From: Platanthera guangdongensis
Lineage: Eukaryota > Streptophyta > Magnoliopsida > Asparagales > Orchidaceae
Length of the DNA stretch: 64,000 nucleotides
Assembly: GCA_039583875.1 (NCBI GenBank)
Contig: CM077149.1
Span: forward strand, 23,573,194-23,637,193
Direction: 5' to 3'
A program made the translations under genes and the position numbers. The stretch's first letter is position 1. Each line of letters opens with the position of its first letter. The notes under the pieces are model-generated. The model had not been told where the DNA came from, ran no database searches, and saw only the letters and a list, made by a program, of their open reading frames with translations. Shown in pieces: positions 10,166 through 22,580 of this stretch.

Positions 10166-12424
10166 AGCCCATAGACCTACCACACTCTCCTTAACCCAGG
10201 ATTACGATACCGCTTGTCGACTCACAACACATGCAATTTCACATCATCATGGCACGGAAGGAGCCTCGGAAAAAGCACGATGTCCAAGCCCAACCGTCCA
10301 CTTGCCACGGAAGGAGCCTCGGGAATGAACAACAAGGACCAAGCCCAACCGTCCACTTCAGTCTCCTATCAACATTACGAAACCAGTGCGGTTAAACCCA
10401 CATGCACCTACACCCTTTCACAACCTCGTACCCCAATGTACTCATGGGTTCATTATCAGTACAGTTGGCGAACCACCACATACAAAATAGAATCTACACT
10501 ACTACCCCTAAGGAAACACACCTCACAGCAGTGGACCATCCTAGACTTCCTTATTAGACAAGCCTCATGACCATACATCAACCACTTCCGCATTTTCGTG
10601 CATCCAAGCACACAAGGGTTCACTATTCTCAAAGATGGTAAGCCACCTTATGCTACATGCTGTTCTTACACCGCTACCCGTAAGGGGTACAACTCTAAGC
10701 AGTGAACGACTAAATTCATTCCATCAGTCAACATCTCACATGACCATAAATTAGCATCATATAATTCGTTTCCACATTTTATCCGACATATTGCTATTAT
10801 CCAGCACATCTTTATTAATTCTCATAGTTAAGTCATTGGTATAATTCCAAATTCATCAAAACATTCACTCATTAACCTCCACCAAATCCTTTGATTCAAG
10901 TACATTTCACTACTCCATTTGTTTGCCAAGGATCTATCCAACAAATATCATCAATCATTGAATTATCACGGTTAGACATAAAAAGAATTCACCCAACCTC
11001 AATGTCAATTTGCTACAATGTCTCTACCGAGCACAAACCCGATTCTACACCAAATCAAGAATTTTAAGTGCAGGACACCTTCTGGATAGTAAATTTGACC
11101 TTAGATTCCCGAAGCTACAGGAATTCGGTGAAGGCGTGTATCCCCTCGTTGGAAAGATATTTCCATGTGCTACAACTTTCATGTTCAGCCCACAATACAG
11201 ATCCGGACAAATCATGTCCGAAAATGGTCTCGAAGTTCGCTCCGCGCAGAAATCAGATTTCTGCGCGCATCTTGTAGCAGGACGAACAGCATCGGCTCGC
11301 CTTCTTCTTCTAATTATTTATTTGAACACTTCTCACGAATATTTCTCCACCCTTATTCACCCTCATGAGACCATTTATCTTCACGATCGCAGTCCACAAA
11401 CTTCATTTGAAGTGAGGAATGGTTGAAGACTCCACCACAGGACACAAGTCCTGGCCGGCCTCCTCCGAGGAGATCTTCACCTCGCAAGCCCGACTCCGTT
11501 GATTTGACATCTCTCCTACAAATAACTATAGATCTAGCACCAAGGGAGAGGGTAGGATGCTCATAGAGTGTCCACACATGCTACCCAATAACCGCATATG
11601 CAGTGTTTGTCCATTGTTCCCGGCATGGTCAGATCTCGCTGGTCCGGATACTATGGTCGGCCTTGAATTTCTTTCATCATAATATCCATCCTCAAAATTT
11701 TACAGTGCAGTAGCAGCCAAAACTCCAGTAGAACATCATTCATACCAGATTGGCTCGGTTTGGAGACGAGGGCTCGACCGGATTTGTTGATTGGGCGACT
11801 CTTGAAGTGGAGAGGTGGAGATAGCCAGATATGAAGTTTGGCGCTACTGATCGGTGTAGAAATTGAGTGGTAGTTGGTTGTAGAGAAATAGATCTGGAGC
11901 AGGTGGAGTGGTGCGGCCATGGGTGCGGAGAAGACCAACCATGAAAAAGGGTTGCTCGATAATGGGTTGCCGAACTTGGAATAATAGGTGGATCTGCTCG
12001 GATCTGGAGCTCTCAGGTGGAAACTTGCCGTAGTTGGGCTCACCATGAAGAAGCAGTGCCGGAAAAAGGACTGGCCATGGAGGTTTGAAGAAGTGGCTGG
12101 CCGGAGCAAGATAGATCTTGTCGGAGGAGTTTCTCAAGGGAGATTTTACAAGAGCCATGGCAGCGCAGGTGGAGGATGTGCCGGATTCAAGCTCGCCGAG
12201 GAAAGGTGCATCCTTGGCCGGCAGCGTGGAGGAGGGAGGTGTTTGGAGCTTGGAGCACCGGCCATGGAGATTGGCTGCAGCTGCTGGGAGGAAGAAGGCA
12301 TGGGGTTTCTAAACCTAAACCTAAGGTATATATATATACTATTCTATAAGGAAGAAACTCCTTTTGTGTAACATTGGGCTTTTCAATTTTGCCCTTGCAC
12401 CAAAGGGTGATTCACCCTTATACC

Positions 12425-12600
12425 ATGGAAATTGCAGTTGGGCCGGGCGGGTTGGTGCTGGCTTCGCGCGGGAGGGCGGGCGAAGCCCGACTCGGTGGGC
12501 TGGGGCCAGCTTCGGGCGGGTGGGCGGGCGAAGCCCGCCGTGGGCGGCTGGGTACTGTCGCGCTTGGCCATAGGGGCGGAGCCCCGTGTCAGGCACTTAT
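12425..12600. repeat. GC-rich unit related to the 9843-10165 block
   Basis: It contains GGGCGGGCGAAGCCCG twice, then GGGTACTGTCGCGC and CATAGGGGCGGAGCCCCGTG. These match the earlier block and suggest both belong to one LTR. An AT-rich run of TATTATTA type follows at 12600-12660. Confidence 0.75.
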
Positions 12601-13281
12601 ATATATTAGATATATAATAATAATATTTGTTATTATTATAATTATTATGATTATTATTAGATTTTAACATTCAAACGCTCGTATCTCGATCTAGAGAACT
12701 CGGAAATTGTCCTGAATGGGCTCGTAACGAGCGTCTCGCTGACACGCATCCAACAGAACGATTCACGATCCAATCTGAGTTCAAATGCTCATTTTACGCT
12801 CCCCGGAGCATTTGTGACAAATTTACTTAAACTTCAAAATTGTCCAAATGATGTCAGAATTGTGAACGGATGACTTCGTTGGACTTTTATTATCAGTATG
12901 AATCTGATAAAACCATGTGAGATCTTGTCGAACGTCGTTTGCTCGATTTCACTGTTTTCATAAAAACATTATTTGCAAACCACGTTGATTGAGCTCGCGC
13001 ACGCGCAATAATTCTTCAGGGTGACATGCTGCCTTCGAGGCAACACAAACTTTTTAGACGACATAGGCCTTCTAGGCAAATTCTACCATCAACGGTATAT
13101 ATACGACTTGATGATCATGTAACAATCTCCCTTAATTGATGTTTCTTATTTTAAATCATCATCTTATATTAACCATGACCCCACCATGACTGCCTCACGG
13201 TCTGAAGACTTCTACCTAGTCCACGCCGATACGTAGTGACACAAGTCACTCAAGGGGTCTAGCTCGAATTGGGATGTTACA

Positions 13282-15500
13282 TATTATGTCATCAACATAA
13301 ATCTGGACTAGGATGATCTTGCCCTTAGATTCCCTTAGGAATATGGTCTTGTCTATCTTCCCCCTTGAGAATTTATTCTTCATGAGGAAGGTAGACAATC
13401 TCTCATACCATGCTCTTGGGGCTTGCTTGAGCCCATAAAGAGCATTCCTAAGTCTATATACAACAATAGGAGAGTTAGAATCAATAAAAGCTGGAGGCTG
13501 CTCTACATAAACCTCTTCCTTCAAGTCTCCATTCAGAAAGGCTGACTTGACATCCATCTAGAATACCTTGAATCCCTGGAAGGCTGCAAATGCAAGGAAC
13601 AGTCTGATTGCTTCCAACCTTGCAACTGGGGCATATGTTTGATCATAATCAATCACTTCTTCCTGTCTATACTGTTTGGCCAGCAGTCTGGCTTTATTCT
13701 TGATTAAAATGTCATTTTCATCAAGTTTATTTCTAAAAAATCCACTTGACTCCAATGACATTGTGTCCATCTGATCTGCGAACCAGCTTCCAAACCTTGC
13801 ACCTTTTGAACAGGTTCAGTTCTTCCTGCATTGCAACAACCCAGAATTTGTCTTGATTTGCTTCTTCAAATTTCTTGGGCTCTTCTTGTGACAGGAAGCT
13901 GGAATAGAGTGCTGTGTTGAGACTACTGCTTCTGGTATGTTCATCTTGGCTAGCCTCACCTATTATCTGCTCTGGAGGATAATCTCTAAGATATTTGACT
14001 GCTAGGGGCAGTCTGACTGCTTCCTACTGATTATCATTTTCTACAGCAGGTTGGACTTCATTTCCATCTTGACTGCCATGTGCTTCCTCTAGACAACATC
14101 CCTCCCCACAAACTTCGTGCAAAGCTGGGTCTTTATCTTTGATGGAGAGATTTTCCATCATTACTTCTGTTCCTGCAGAGCTGGGCAAAGAGCTTGACTA
14201 CTTACTGTTAATCATGCATGACTCATCAAACACTACATGGACATACGCTTCTACAACTTGATTTGTCAAGTTATAGACTCTTTATGCCCTATTATTATTG
14301 CTGAACCCAACAAATATCCCATCATGGGATTTGACAGCAAAGTTAGTCACTTTTGACTTACCATTGTCCAGGATGAAACACTTGTAACAAAAGATCCTGA
14401 AGTAGGATATGTTTGCTTTTCTACGCTTCAAGATCTCATAGGGAGTCTTCTTGTGGCCTTTGGTGATAGAAGCCCTATTGAGCATATGACATGCACTGTT
14501 AACTACCCTAGCCTAGAAATATACAGAGAGAGAAGTGTCACTCAATAGTGTTCTCCCAGCTTCTATGAGGGTCCTATTTTTCTCTCAGCTAACCCATTTT
14601 GCTGGGGTGTTCTTGGAGGGGAGAACTCTTGATGATCCCTTGCTCTTCACAGAATGTAGTCATAATAGCAAACTGAAACTCAGTACCATGGTCACTTCTC
14701 ATTCTAACCACAGAGCATGCAAGCTCATTCTGAATTTGCCTAACAAAATTTATGAAGATTTCAAGGGTTTCGTCCTTTCTTCTAAGGAAGAACACCCAAG
14801 TAAAACTGAAATAGTCATCAACCACCATAAGGGCGTAGACCTTCCTACCTAGACTATGAACATATATAGAACAAAACAAGTCCATATGCAGGAGATACAA
14901 GAATCTCACAGAGTCCTTGGCCCCAATGCTCTTGAAAGAGGTCTTAATCTGCTTACCCTTTTGGCAAGCAGCACAGATACCCTCCTTGGAGCATTTTATT
15001 TTGGGACCATTCCAAAAAAGCTCATCACTGAAGAGCTGACCAATGGTCTTATAATTCAAATGAGCCAGTGTCTTGTGCTACTGGACATAATATGAGACTT
15101 TCTCATCGACAACTAGGAATATAAGAGAACTATTTTCTAAGCAAGAAAAATTTAAGCAATAAACATTCCCACTCCTAATGCCTTTTAAGATGACACTTTG
15201 GTCACTTAACCTATTGATGTGACACTTATCCTTGTAGAAGGAAATGTCATAATAAAGATCGCATAGTTGACTTATGCTTATAAGGTTGTGTTGTAACCCC
15301 TCTACATAAGCCACCTTTATGATGGTGATTATGCCATTTGAGATATTACCATAGCCTTTGGTTATCCCCTTGTCTGAGCCTCCAACAATGTCCTTGGGTT
15401 CATTCTTTACTACAGTGTACTCCTTTAATAGCTCCTTTGTTCCAGTCATGTGCCTGGAACATCCACTGTCCAAGTACCATTTAGGGGATTTGGTATTTGA
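13282..15500 (-). pseudogene. pol remnant of element C, truncated inside reverse transcriptase
   Basis: Minus-strand pieces in order are the protease site (MDSGCSRHMTG, at 15473), the integrase zinc domain and core (15059-14589; [27 protein letters not shown]), the integrase C-terminal part (14485-14282) and reverse transcriptase (13770-13282; [12 protein letters not shown]). Several stops and frame changes lie between them. The sequence ends right after YVDDII, where the LTR-like segment begins, so the end of reverse transcriptase and all of RNase H are missing. It is closely related to the pol of B. Confidence 0.9.
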
Positions 15501-15522
15501 ACTAACATGAAAAGAATAAAAG

Positions 15523-16746
15523 TCACCTTACCTTAGGACCCCAATTTCTGTTGGATCCTAGGTTCGCATTAGTCTTGAAATAACCATGTCTTCTTGCAGA
15601 ATTCCTGACAAGTTGGCAACCTCTAGACACTGAGGGATTGTGCCAGCAATCTAGAACATAGTGGCCCACTTTGCCACAACACAAACACTCATAGATATTA
15701 TATCTCCTTTTTTGTTTGGGACCAGCATTTGGCTGTACTGCTTCGTGAACATTGGGTAGATGTGCTGGTCTATACTTATGCCTTCTTTCAGCAGCCATTT
15801 GACTGAAGGACAGTCTTTCAGCTGGCTGTGTTGGTCTTCTCTGAGAACCACAATTGCATGTCTCTTTTCAGCTAACATGCATCTGATAGCATCTGAGATT
15901 GACATTCCAGCCCTGCCAAAAGACTCACCTTGAGTCACTACTTTTGTTGGATGATTTAGATTTTTAGTAGCAGCAATATCTTTGAGTTTTGGGGCTGGGG
16001 CACTAAAAACAAATGGTCTAGGATGAGCAATTTGGATTTCCTCATGGGCAGCCTTAATGGCTTTCACATGGCTGTAACTTCCATCATGGCTGAGGCCACA
16101 TTGGTCTATACCAGTGGATCTGCTGTTCTCCTAGTGACCATAACAACTTTCATGGTCATACCTATTAGAAGGCAACAACACTCTCTGAAATGTAATTTGA
16201 GGCAGAGAGGCTAGAGGTACATCTGGTGCCTTCACTTTTCCCTTTACTTTTGGCATGCAATGTCTAGCAGGTCCCATAAATCCCAACCCATTCTTACCAG
16301 CTTGGGTATGGTGTGTGTCAATTAAGGGCAGCACATTGCTTGGCTTAGAAAATTTTGTCACCATCAATTTTTCATTAAAGAGATCTTTTTAAAGTTTCTG
16401 GATAAGTTTCTCATTTGAGACTCTTACCACAGACTCACTGTCAATGATCTCCTTGAGCTGGCCTGCATGTGCTGCCATATCAGTGAGGGCTTTTTCTTGG
16501 TCTTCACACTTGCTTTTAAGACAAAGAAGCTCTCTTAACTGCCTTTTGGCAAGTAGCTTGCATTTCTTGAAAGCCTCAAGAAGTTCTCCATACTTTGCAA
16601 TTATGGAGTTTACATCATCCTCAGAGTCTGAATCCCCTTCATCTCTTGACGATTGAGCTTTAGGTCTGAGCCAGCCTCATGAATAGAAATAAAAGAATGT
16701 GGTTTAGCATGTACCTGAGTTTGACCAGGCAGATCCTGACTGCTTT
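15523..16746 (-). pseudogene. gag C-terminal half of element C
   Basis: The piece resembles residues about 420-680 of the gag of B. It includes an intact second zinc knuckle (ECLCCGKVGHYVLDC, about 15708-15664) and the KPSNVLPLIDTHH block near 16340. The coiled-coil-like part lies around 16400-16650. It is broken into frames at 16367-16131, 16067-15651 and 15798-15523. Element B interrupts gag at 16747-16751. Confidence 0.85.
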
Positions 16747-16936
16747 CTTCATGAAAGATATGGTACCTAAGCACTTAGAGGGGGGGTGGGGGGTGAATAG
16801 GTGACCTAATCCTTTTCTAACTTTGTTGGCAGCCAAACAGTTATATCACAGATTTCTAACTACTTTTGCACAGCAAATAGCAATAACAAAATATACACAG
16901 CTAATCCACAGCACAATCACAGCACAGCACACAGTG

Positions 16937-16953
16937 TTTTATAGTGGTTCCCC
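16937..16953 (-). promoter_or_regulatory. Putative LTR core promoter of element B (3' LTR copy)
   Basis: The minus strand reads GGGGAACCACTATAAAA, identical to the box in A and E, about 200 bases before the LTR end. The palindrome array lies upstream of it. Confidence 0.6.
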
Positions 16954-17789
16954 AAGATATGGGTACATCCACTTTCCCCCTTCGCCTATCTAGCAGTGTA
17001 CTAGATTCGGCCAAACTTCTCCACTGTCTCAGAACCCAAATTGGTTCCTACCTCAGGCCCAAAGCCTTACAACTCATCTTTATCCCAAAGCCTACACTCA
17101 GCCAATCAAGGCCTACACTCAGCCAACAAGGCCTACACTCAGAGATCTCTATCTCCTACACTCAGGCTAACAAGCCCTACCCTCAGCCTTTATAAATACA
17201 GGCTTACAATTCACTCAGATCCAATGGATCCTACAAGTTAAAAATGTAATACAAAAAATAACTCTACAACTCAGAATTAAAGGAGGGGAGTTGAGAGATT
17301 CTTGATGAGTTCTTGGAAGAACTCAGCTGGATTCACCCTGACTTAGCTTTCTTCAAAGCTTCTTGAGTAGAACTGAATAAGACTGAATCCTCTGCAGTTG
17401 TTCCTTGACCTCTGCTACTTAAGATCCAGAATTGAATCTGAATCCTTCTTCTCAGCCTAGTTCCAGAGGCTGATTTCTTGGATGGAGCCCTCTCTCTCCA
17501 ACTTCTTAGATCTGCACTTGAACTGCAAGATCTTCTTGTGTTGATTCTCTTTGTATTACTTCAATAATTACTTCAACAACTCTTAACCACTTTCAACAAC
17601 TTTGAACAACTCTGAACAACTCTGAACAACAGTTTCTGTAAACTGTAGTTGCCTATTTATAGGCTTTCTTCATGGTAACCGGCTGGACCGGTTCATAACT
17701 GACTTCTGACATCTCTGACAGTTGCTGTAGACCGGCTGGAACGACATCTGTCAAATCATCCAGTCACTTCTTGAAAATCTCTAACTGTC

Positions 17790-18785
17790 TGTAAGTGTCG
17801 AGACTTTCTGTCTTTAAGTGTCGACACTTATAGTCCAAGTGTCGACACATGTTGTGTAAGTGTCGACACAAGTCTACAAGGTGTCGACACAACTTCTTGT
17901 ATGTCTCGACACAGATTCTTCTGCATGTGTCGACACTGAAATTGAGTGTCGACACAAGTACTTGTTCTTCTTTCTTTAGCTGAATTCTTCTAAGTGTCGA
18001 CACATCTCCTTTGTGTCGACACAACTTCTTGTGTTGAATCTGTCAATGGTCGACACTGCTTCTTGGTGTCGACACATAGTCTTCTATGTTGATTCTTGCT
18101 GAGTGTCGACACAGCTCCTTGTGTCGACACACCTTCTTATTGTTGAGACTTCAGCTGAGTGTCGACACATTCCCTTAGTGTCGACACTTGTACTTAGAAT
18201 AATTTTGTTGATCTTTCTGATCTTTGCTAAGTGTCGACACTGCTCCATGTGTCGACACTTTCTTCTAGTGTTGAGTCTTCAGCTGTGTGTCGACACTTTG
18301 TTCTGGGTGTCGACACATACTTCAAATGTTGACTCTTCTGTTGAGTGTCAACACATTGTGTTGAGTGTCGACACTTACTTTAAATGCTGACTCTTCTGTT
18401 GAGTGTCGACACATTGTGTTGAGTGTCGACACATGCTTCAAGTGCTGACTCTTCTGCTTAGTGTCGACACATTGTGTTGAGTGTCGACACTTGTACTTTG
18501 TCTCTGCAGACTTTTGCTGAGTGTCGACACAGCTCCATGTGTCGACACTTTCTGGTGTAGACACAGCTTCACTGAGTGTCGACACAGCTCCTTGTGTCGA
18601 CACTTTCTGTCTGCACTTTTCTTCACTGAGTGTCGACACAGCTCCAAGTGTCGACACTTTCTGTCTGGTGTCGACTCTGCATCCCAGGTGTCGACACAAT
18701 GACTCCAAGTGTCGACACTGCTTGTCTGGGTGTCGACACAAGCTTTCTCAAGTTTCGACACATTCCCTCTGGGTGTCGATACATG
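17790..18785. repeat. GTGTCGACAC palindrome array in the 3' LTR of element B
   Basis: I count about 31 exact copies of the 10-base palindrome GTGTCGACAC, plus about 8 one-base variants, over 1 kb. Spacing is mostly 12-35 bases and irregular. Spacers are weakly related (AGCTCC, TTTCTG, ATTGTGTTGA recur). Because the core is palindromic, both strands give long false ORFs rich in CRHS and VSTLS. Confidence 0.92.
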
Positions 18786-18928
18786 GACTTAGAAACTTTT
18801 TTGCTTCAATCCAGTACTTTCTTAACCTGCACAAGTAACTCAAACATACATCAAATACATTATGATGTATATCATTGAGTTGGGTGAGGCTTCTTCAAAT
18901 CAGGTATATTTGACCAATGTACCCAACA

Positions 18929-18942
18929 ATCTCCCCCTATTT
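18929..18942 (-). other. Polypurine tract of element B
   Basis: The minus strand reads AAATAGGGGGAGAT directly before the LTR start at 18928. It is the same tract as in A and E. Confidence 0.9.
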
Positions 18943-19269
18943 GGAGAAGTCATAACCCTTAGTCAATGATATACACCATTCATAATTAAAGATTACAAAA
19001 TGATGTACAACAGATTATATTCAGCAGGGTAAACATAAACATGTAATATTTCACACATGTATACACATTCAACATTGCAGAACAAACAAGAAATAGACAT
19101 ATTCTCAGAACAATCATGAAATATATTTATCATATATTGTTCTAACATTTTTCTAATACATCTTCAATGGTTTACAAAAATGTTTTTCATTCAAAAGATT
19201 ACAACAATCTTCAATTCAATTCCTAATCTATTTCTGGTCTAGTTCTTTGATAACAATTCCTTTGCCAGG

Positions 19270-22066
19270 TTAGACTTGAGCTTTAACAGTGGCTTCAGCA
19301 GTTGCAGCATCAGCATGCTTCTTGCCTTTTAAGTCCTTCTTCTTCAGCTCTTCTGCTTTGATTTTCTGCCTTTCAAAGTAGTGATATGGCTTGGGGAAGT
19401 ACTTGCTAGGCTCCACTGCAGTAGGAGGTAGCTTTCCCATCTTAGCCTTCCTTCTATATTGAACAATGGCCTCCTGTCTTATTTCATGTTTCCTCCATTC
19501 TGCTTCAGAGAACCACTTGTTCCTTTCATGAGCATTGTCCTTGGCAGCTTTCCAGGCAGTTAGAATTATATTCCTAGAGGTAGGGCTCCACTGTTCAAAG
19601 TCTGGCCTTTGTTCTGCTTGTTCCCTAAACCTCTTCTTTGACAACCTTGTCTCTTCTTCTTTCTCTAATGCCTCTTGCATAGCTGCAGAAATTGGTTGAA
19701 CAACCTTTTCCAGAATAACATTGGACTTCCCTGCAGTTGGGCTATACATTGTGCTTACATCTGCATGAACCATGTCAAAATCTGGAGGTGGATAAATCAC
19801 TTGAGCTACCTCTGGTTGCTCACCTCCAAGATATGTAGTTTGAATCCCTGATTCAGCAACATTATCATCATCACAGAGTGGAGGATAGCACAGTGTAGCT
19901 CTGATGGAGTTCGATATCCATTTGGCATGGTCAGAGCTAGCTTTGACTAATACTCTCTCCCCCTTTATGACTTCTTGGGCAACATGATCTCTTACATCAT
20001 CTTTTTGAAATCTAATCTGACTATCCAAGTACCTGATTCCCTCTTTAAAGTAAGGTCTGAGCTTAGTGAGCTGTTCAGAGATGGCCTTCTAGGAATCTTG
20101 AATTGCAGTCTTGACAGCAGTAATCTCAGCTTGAAATACTTGATCAAAGTCAGCCTTGACTGCAGCAGCAGATGTAGAAGGTTCAGCAGTCTTATTCTTC
20201 AATTCAGTGACTATAACATTGTGTGAAGCAGTCAAGTTGTCATTCATCCTTAACTGATTTTCCAGTACATACCCTTGCTTCAATGCTATATCATCTACTT
20301 GTACTTTTATCTTCTCTTGGTGTGTTGCCAGATACACCACTGCATTGCTACCCTTGTGGAAGCAGTCTGTCATCTCTTTCTTGTTAAGGTTCATTTCAAA
20401 CCTTATAGACTTTATATCTTGTGCAAGATCAAACTGTAGGGATCTGTGCCCTGCATCAACATAAGCCTCTATGGCTTTCCTTTGTTCATCCATTTTTATC
20501 TACAGTGCAATCAGTAAAGCACTATAGTCAACAGTTGGAGCTTGTTGAACTATAGGCTGTGGGGCTATAGATTGCAAAGCCTTCTTATAACTCTGGCTTC
20601 TCCTCTTGAAGACATAGAGTTTCTTCTTTTTGGCCCTAGCACTCTCCTCATCTTCAGAGGCAGAAGTGCTGACAATATCAACCCTATCCTTAGGGCTTTG
20701 AGGCTTCTCAGTTTGCACAGCAGGTGCTTGCTCAGTTTCCAGCCTAATAGGCTCTTCCAGAACTGTCATTTGCTCCCCCTCAGCAACAACACTCTTATCT
20801 TCAGCAGCAGCATCCTTGTCCATATCAAAATCTTCTTGATCTAAATTTAGAAACAAATCTTCCATTATATATTCAGGTGGAGACTGTCCAGGAGAAGTTC
20901 TTGGTTCATCAACTACTTGATCAGGAACCACTTCTAGTACAACAGATGTGTCTTGGATAACAACATCTGGTTCTTGGCTAGGCAGCTGAGTTTGCTGAGG
21001 AACATCAGACAAATCAGCATCTTCTATAAGATATTCTAAAGTTTTTAGGTCAGTGAGTACCTCTTGGATAATGATGGTGGCTTGCTCACTGTCCAGTGTA
21101 GATGGTTCCTCTATAACTGGATGCTCCCCCTGGCTTTGATCCCTATGGATGGGGCTAGCTGGAGGCAGCTCCCCCTGGATCTCTACATCAGCTGGAGGAG
21201 CAGGAGTCTTGTCAGCAGGCTCTCCCTCATGATCATCTGGAGTGAAGACAACCTGTTCTTCACTATCAGAATCACTAGTGGACTCTACTTGTACAGTCTT
21301 TCTCTTCTTCTTTGGAGGAATTTCTTTTTCAGATACTGGCTTCTCAGGGGTTGACAGTTCCTTGGACAACACCCTGTCCCATCTAGAAAAGATCCTTTGA
21401 TCCATCTTCCTCATGTGGTTGATCTTACTTCCAGCAGCATTGCTCATTACCTCTGGTATTGTACCAGCTAGGTAGAGACTTATAATTCTGCCCAGATTAG
21501 GCTTCTTCAAGCTCTCCTTGATCTTGTCAAAAAACCACTATTGACCAGTCTGTTTTCAGAGTGAATATGATTCTAGTCATAATTCCAAACATAGAGGCAG
21601 ACACCCTGTCATGCCCTCCAGGCTTACTGAGAATAACCTTGCCCACAATCTCAGACATGAATTTTCCTTGACTGTTCATGCCTTTCCTGTTAAAGATAGA
21701 TCCTATCTTCATCTTTGGATCAAGTCCACACCAGGTAAGGGCTTCCCTGGTCTTGGATGTAGTTACTTCTTCTTCATCTTGTGTTTTAGGTAGCTGGAGT
21801 ACCTTCCTCAGACTTTTTGGTGAAATCTTGACTTTAGATCCATGAACTCTGGATTTGATTCTATATCCAGAGTCATCTACAGCAGCTCCATTAAGGAATT
21901 CAAGAACTTCCTTCTTCCAAATCTTTGTTGGTTCTGAAACCAAGTATTCTAGTCCAGAATTGGCGACTAGGGTTACCACCGACTTGATTTCTTGATCAGC
22001 TTCATCGAACGCGCCGCGCACTAGCTCATAGCCCTCGTTAATGTTCTCCTCAAGCTTAGGAGCCAT
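19270..22066 (-). pseudogene. ORF3 of element B with plant-transposon-protein-like domain, broken
   Basis: It starts at ATG 22066 (MAPKLEENIN) and ends at 19270. One frameshift in a T/A run near 21533-21538 and stops near 20497 and 20086 split it into four open stretches (22066-21527, 21510-20500, 20493-20089, 20028-19270). The first 200 residues match the domain in A and E (VLQLPKTQDEE, KPGGHDRVSASMFGIM). Then come an acidic Ser-rich region, a basic patch (KKKKLYVFKRR), Gln/Pro-rich sequence, a predicted helical stretch and a Lys-rich end. The C-terminal part differs from A and E, so this is another ORF3 family. The function is unknown. The antisense of this ORF holds several CTCCCCCT motifs. 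Confidence 0.8.
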
Positions 22067-22084
22067 TAGGGTTTGGAGAATTAG

Positions 22085-22550
22085 TCTTTAGAAAAGAGAG
22101 GTGTCGACACAATAGTTTTGGTCTCGAAACTTTGAAAGCGTGTCGACAAACAAAGACAGAACCCTATTTATACCTTTCTGATTTTGAAGATGAACAGGCG
22201 GGACAGCTAGCTTAAAATGTGTCGACACTGACAATAAGTGTCGACACTGACTTATAATGTCTCGACACATATGTGTCGACACAAGTTTAGTCAACAAATT
22301 TTATGTGTCGACACTTGGTTATGTGTCGACACAACATATCTCGACACATAGTCGAGACTTTACTTAGAAAATTCTGAGTAAAACTTAAGTGTCGACACCA
22401 CATTGGATGTGTCGACACCTACAGGACATGTGTCGACACTAACATTCTGAAGTGTCGACACCACATTCCTAGATGTGTCGATACCTTTTTCTTGAAGTGT
22501 CGACACCACTATTCTGTGTCGACATAGACTTGTCTATGTGTCGACACCTT
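22085..22550. repeat. GTGTCGACAC cluster between pol and ORF3 (element B)
   Basis: About 12 exact copies plus variants lie in the 515-base gap between the end of pol (22581) and the ORF3 start (22066). They are the same motif as in the LTR of this element. The position equals that of the TCGACGAA cluster in A and E. Confidence 0.9.
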
Positions 22551-22580
22551 TTTACTTAGCCAATTTTCTATTCTGTAAAC

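Larger units (their letters stand above)
9129..13281 (-). mobile_element. Probable Ty3/gypsy-type LTR segment (5' LTR or solo LTR), incomplete
   Basis: Read on the minus strand, this segment starts TGTAACATCCC at 13281 exactly where the reverse transcriptase of element C is cut. That is a typical LTR start. Minus-strand landmarks include a TATA-like AT stretch near 12335 and a block around 11000-11290 that resembles LTR sequence of chromovirus (Tekay-type) elements. Its other end is not found, so it may continue left of element A, which could have been inserted into it. No gag or pol domain is visible. The short ORFs here (for example 10214-10570, 11651-12109) show no recognised motif. The family assignment is by overall look only. 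Confidence 0.45.
16752..18928 (-). repeat. 3' LTR of element B
   Basis: On the minus strand it starts TGTTGGGTACATTGG at 18928 and ends ATCTTTCA at 16752. It pairs with 27915-30083. From the minus-strand start it holds a short leader, the GTGTCGACAC array (18785-17790), a less repetitive segment, the TATA-like box (16953-16937) and a G/C-run (CACCCCCC) about 40 bases from the end. Confidence 0.95.

Noticed and set aside
9810..10183. Overlapping ORFs in GC-rich repeats (also 12339-12670)
   Set aside because: They come from GC richness and tandem repetition; frames are open on both strands and show no domain.
12309..12325. Telomere-like AAACCTAAACCTAA
   Set aside because: Only two degenerate units in an LTR-like region; no array.
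17790..18785. Possible CRISPR-like array
   Set aside because: The repeat is only 10 bases, palindromic and irregularly spaced, spacers are related to each other, there are no cas genes, and the context is a plant LTR.
18103..18878. Overlapping ORFs on both strands rich in CRHS and VSTLS (also 29258-30033)
   Set aside because: They are translations of the GTGTCGACAC array, which has no stop in several frames on either strand. There is no start context, no domain, and they lie in LTRs.
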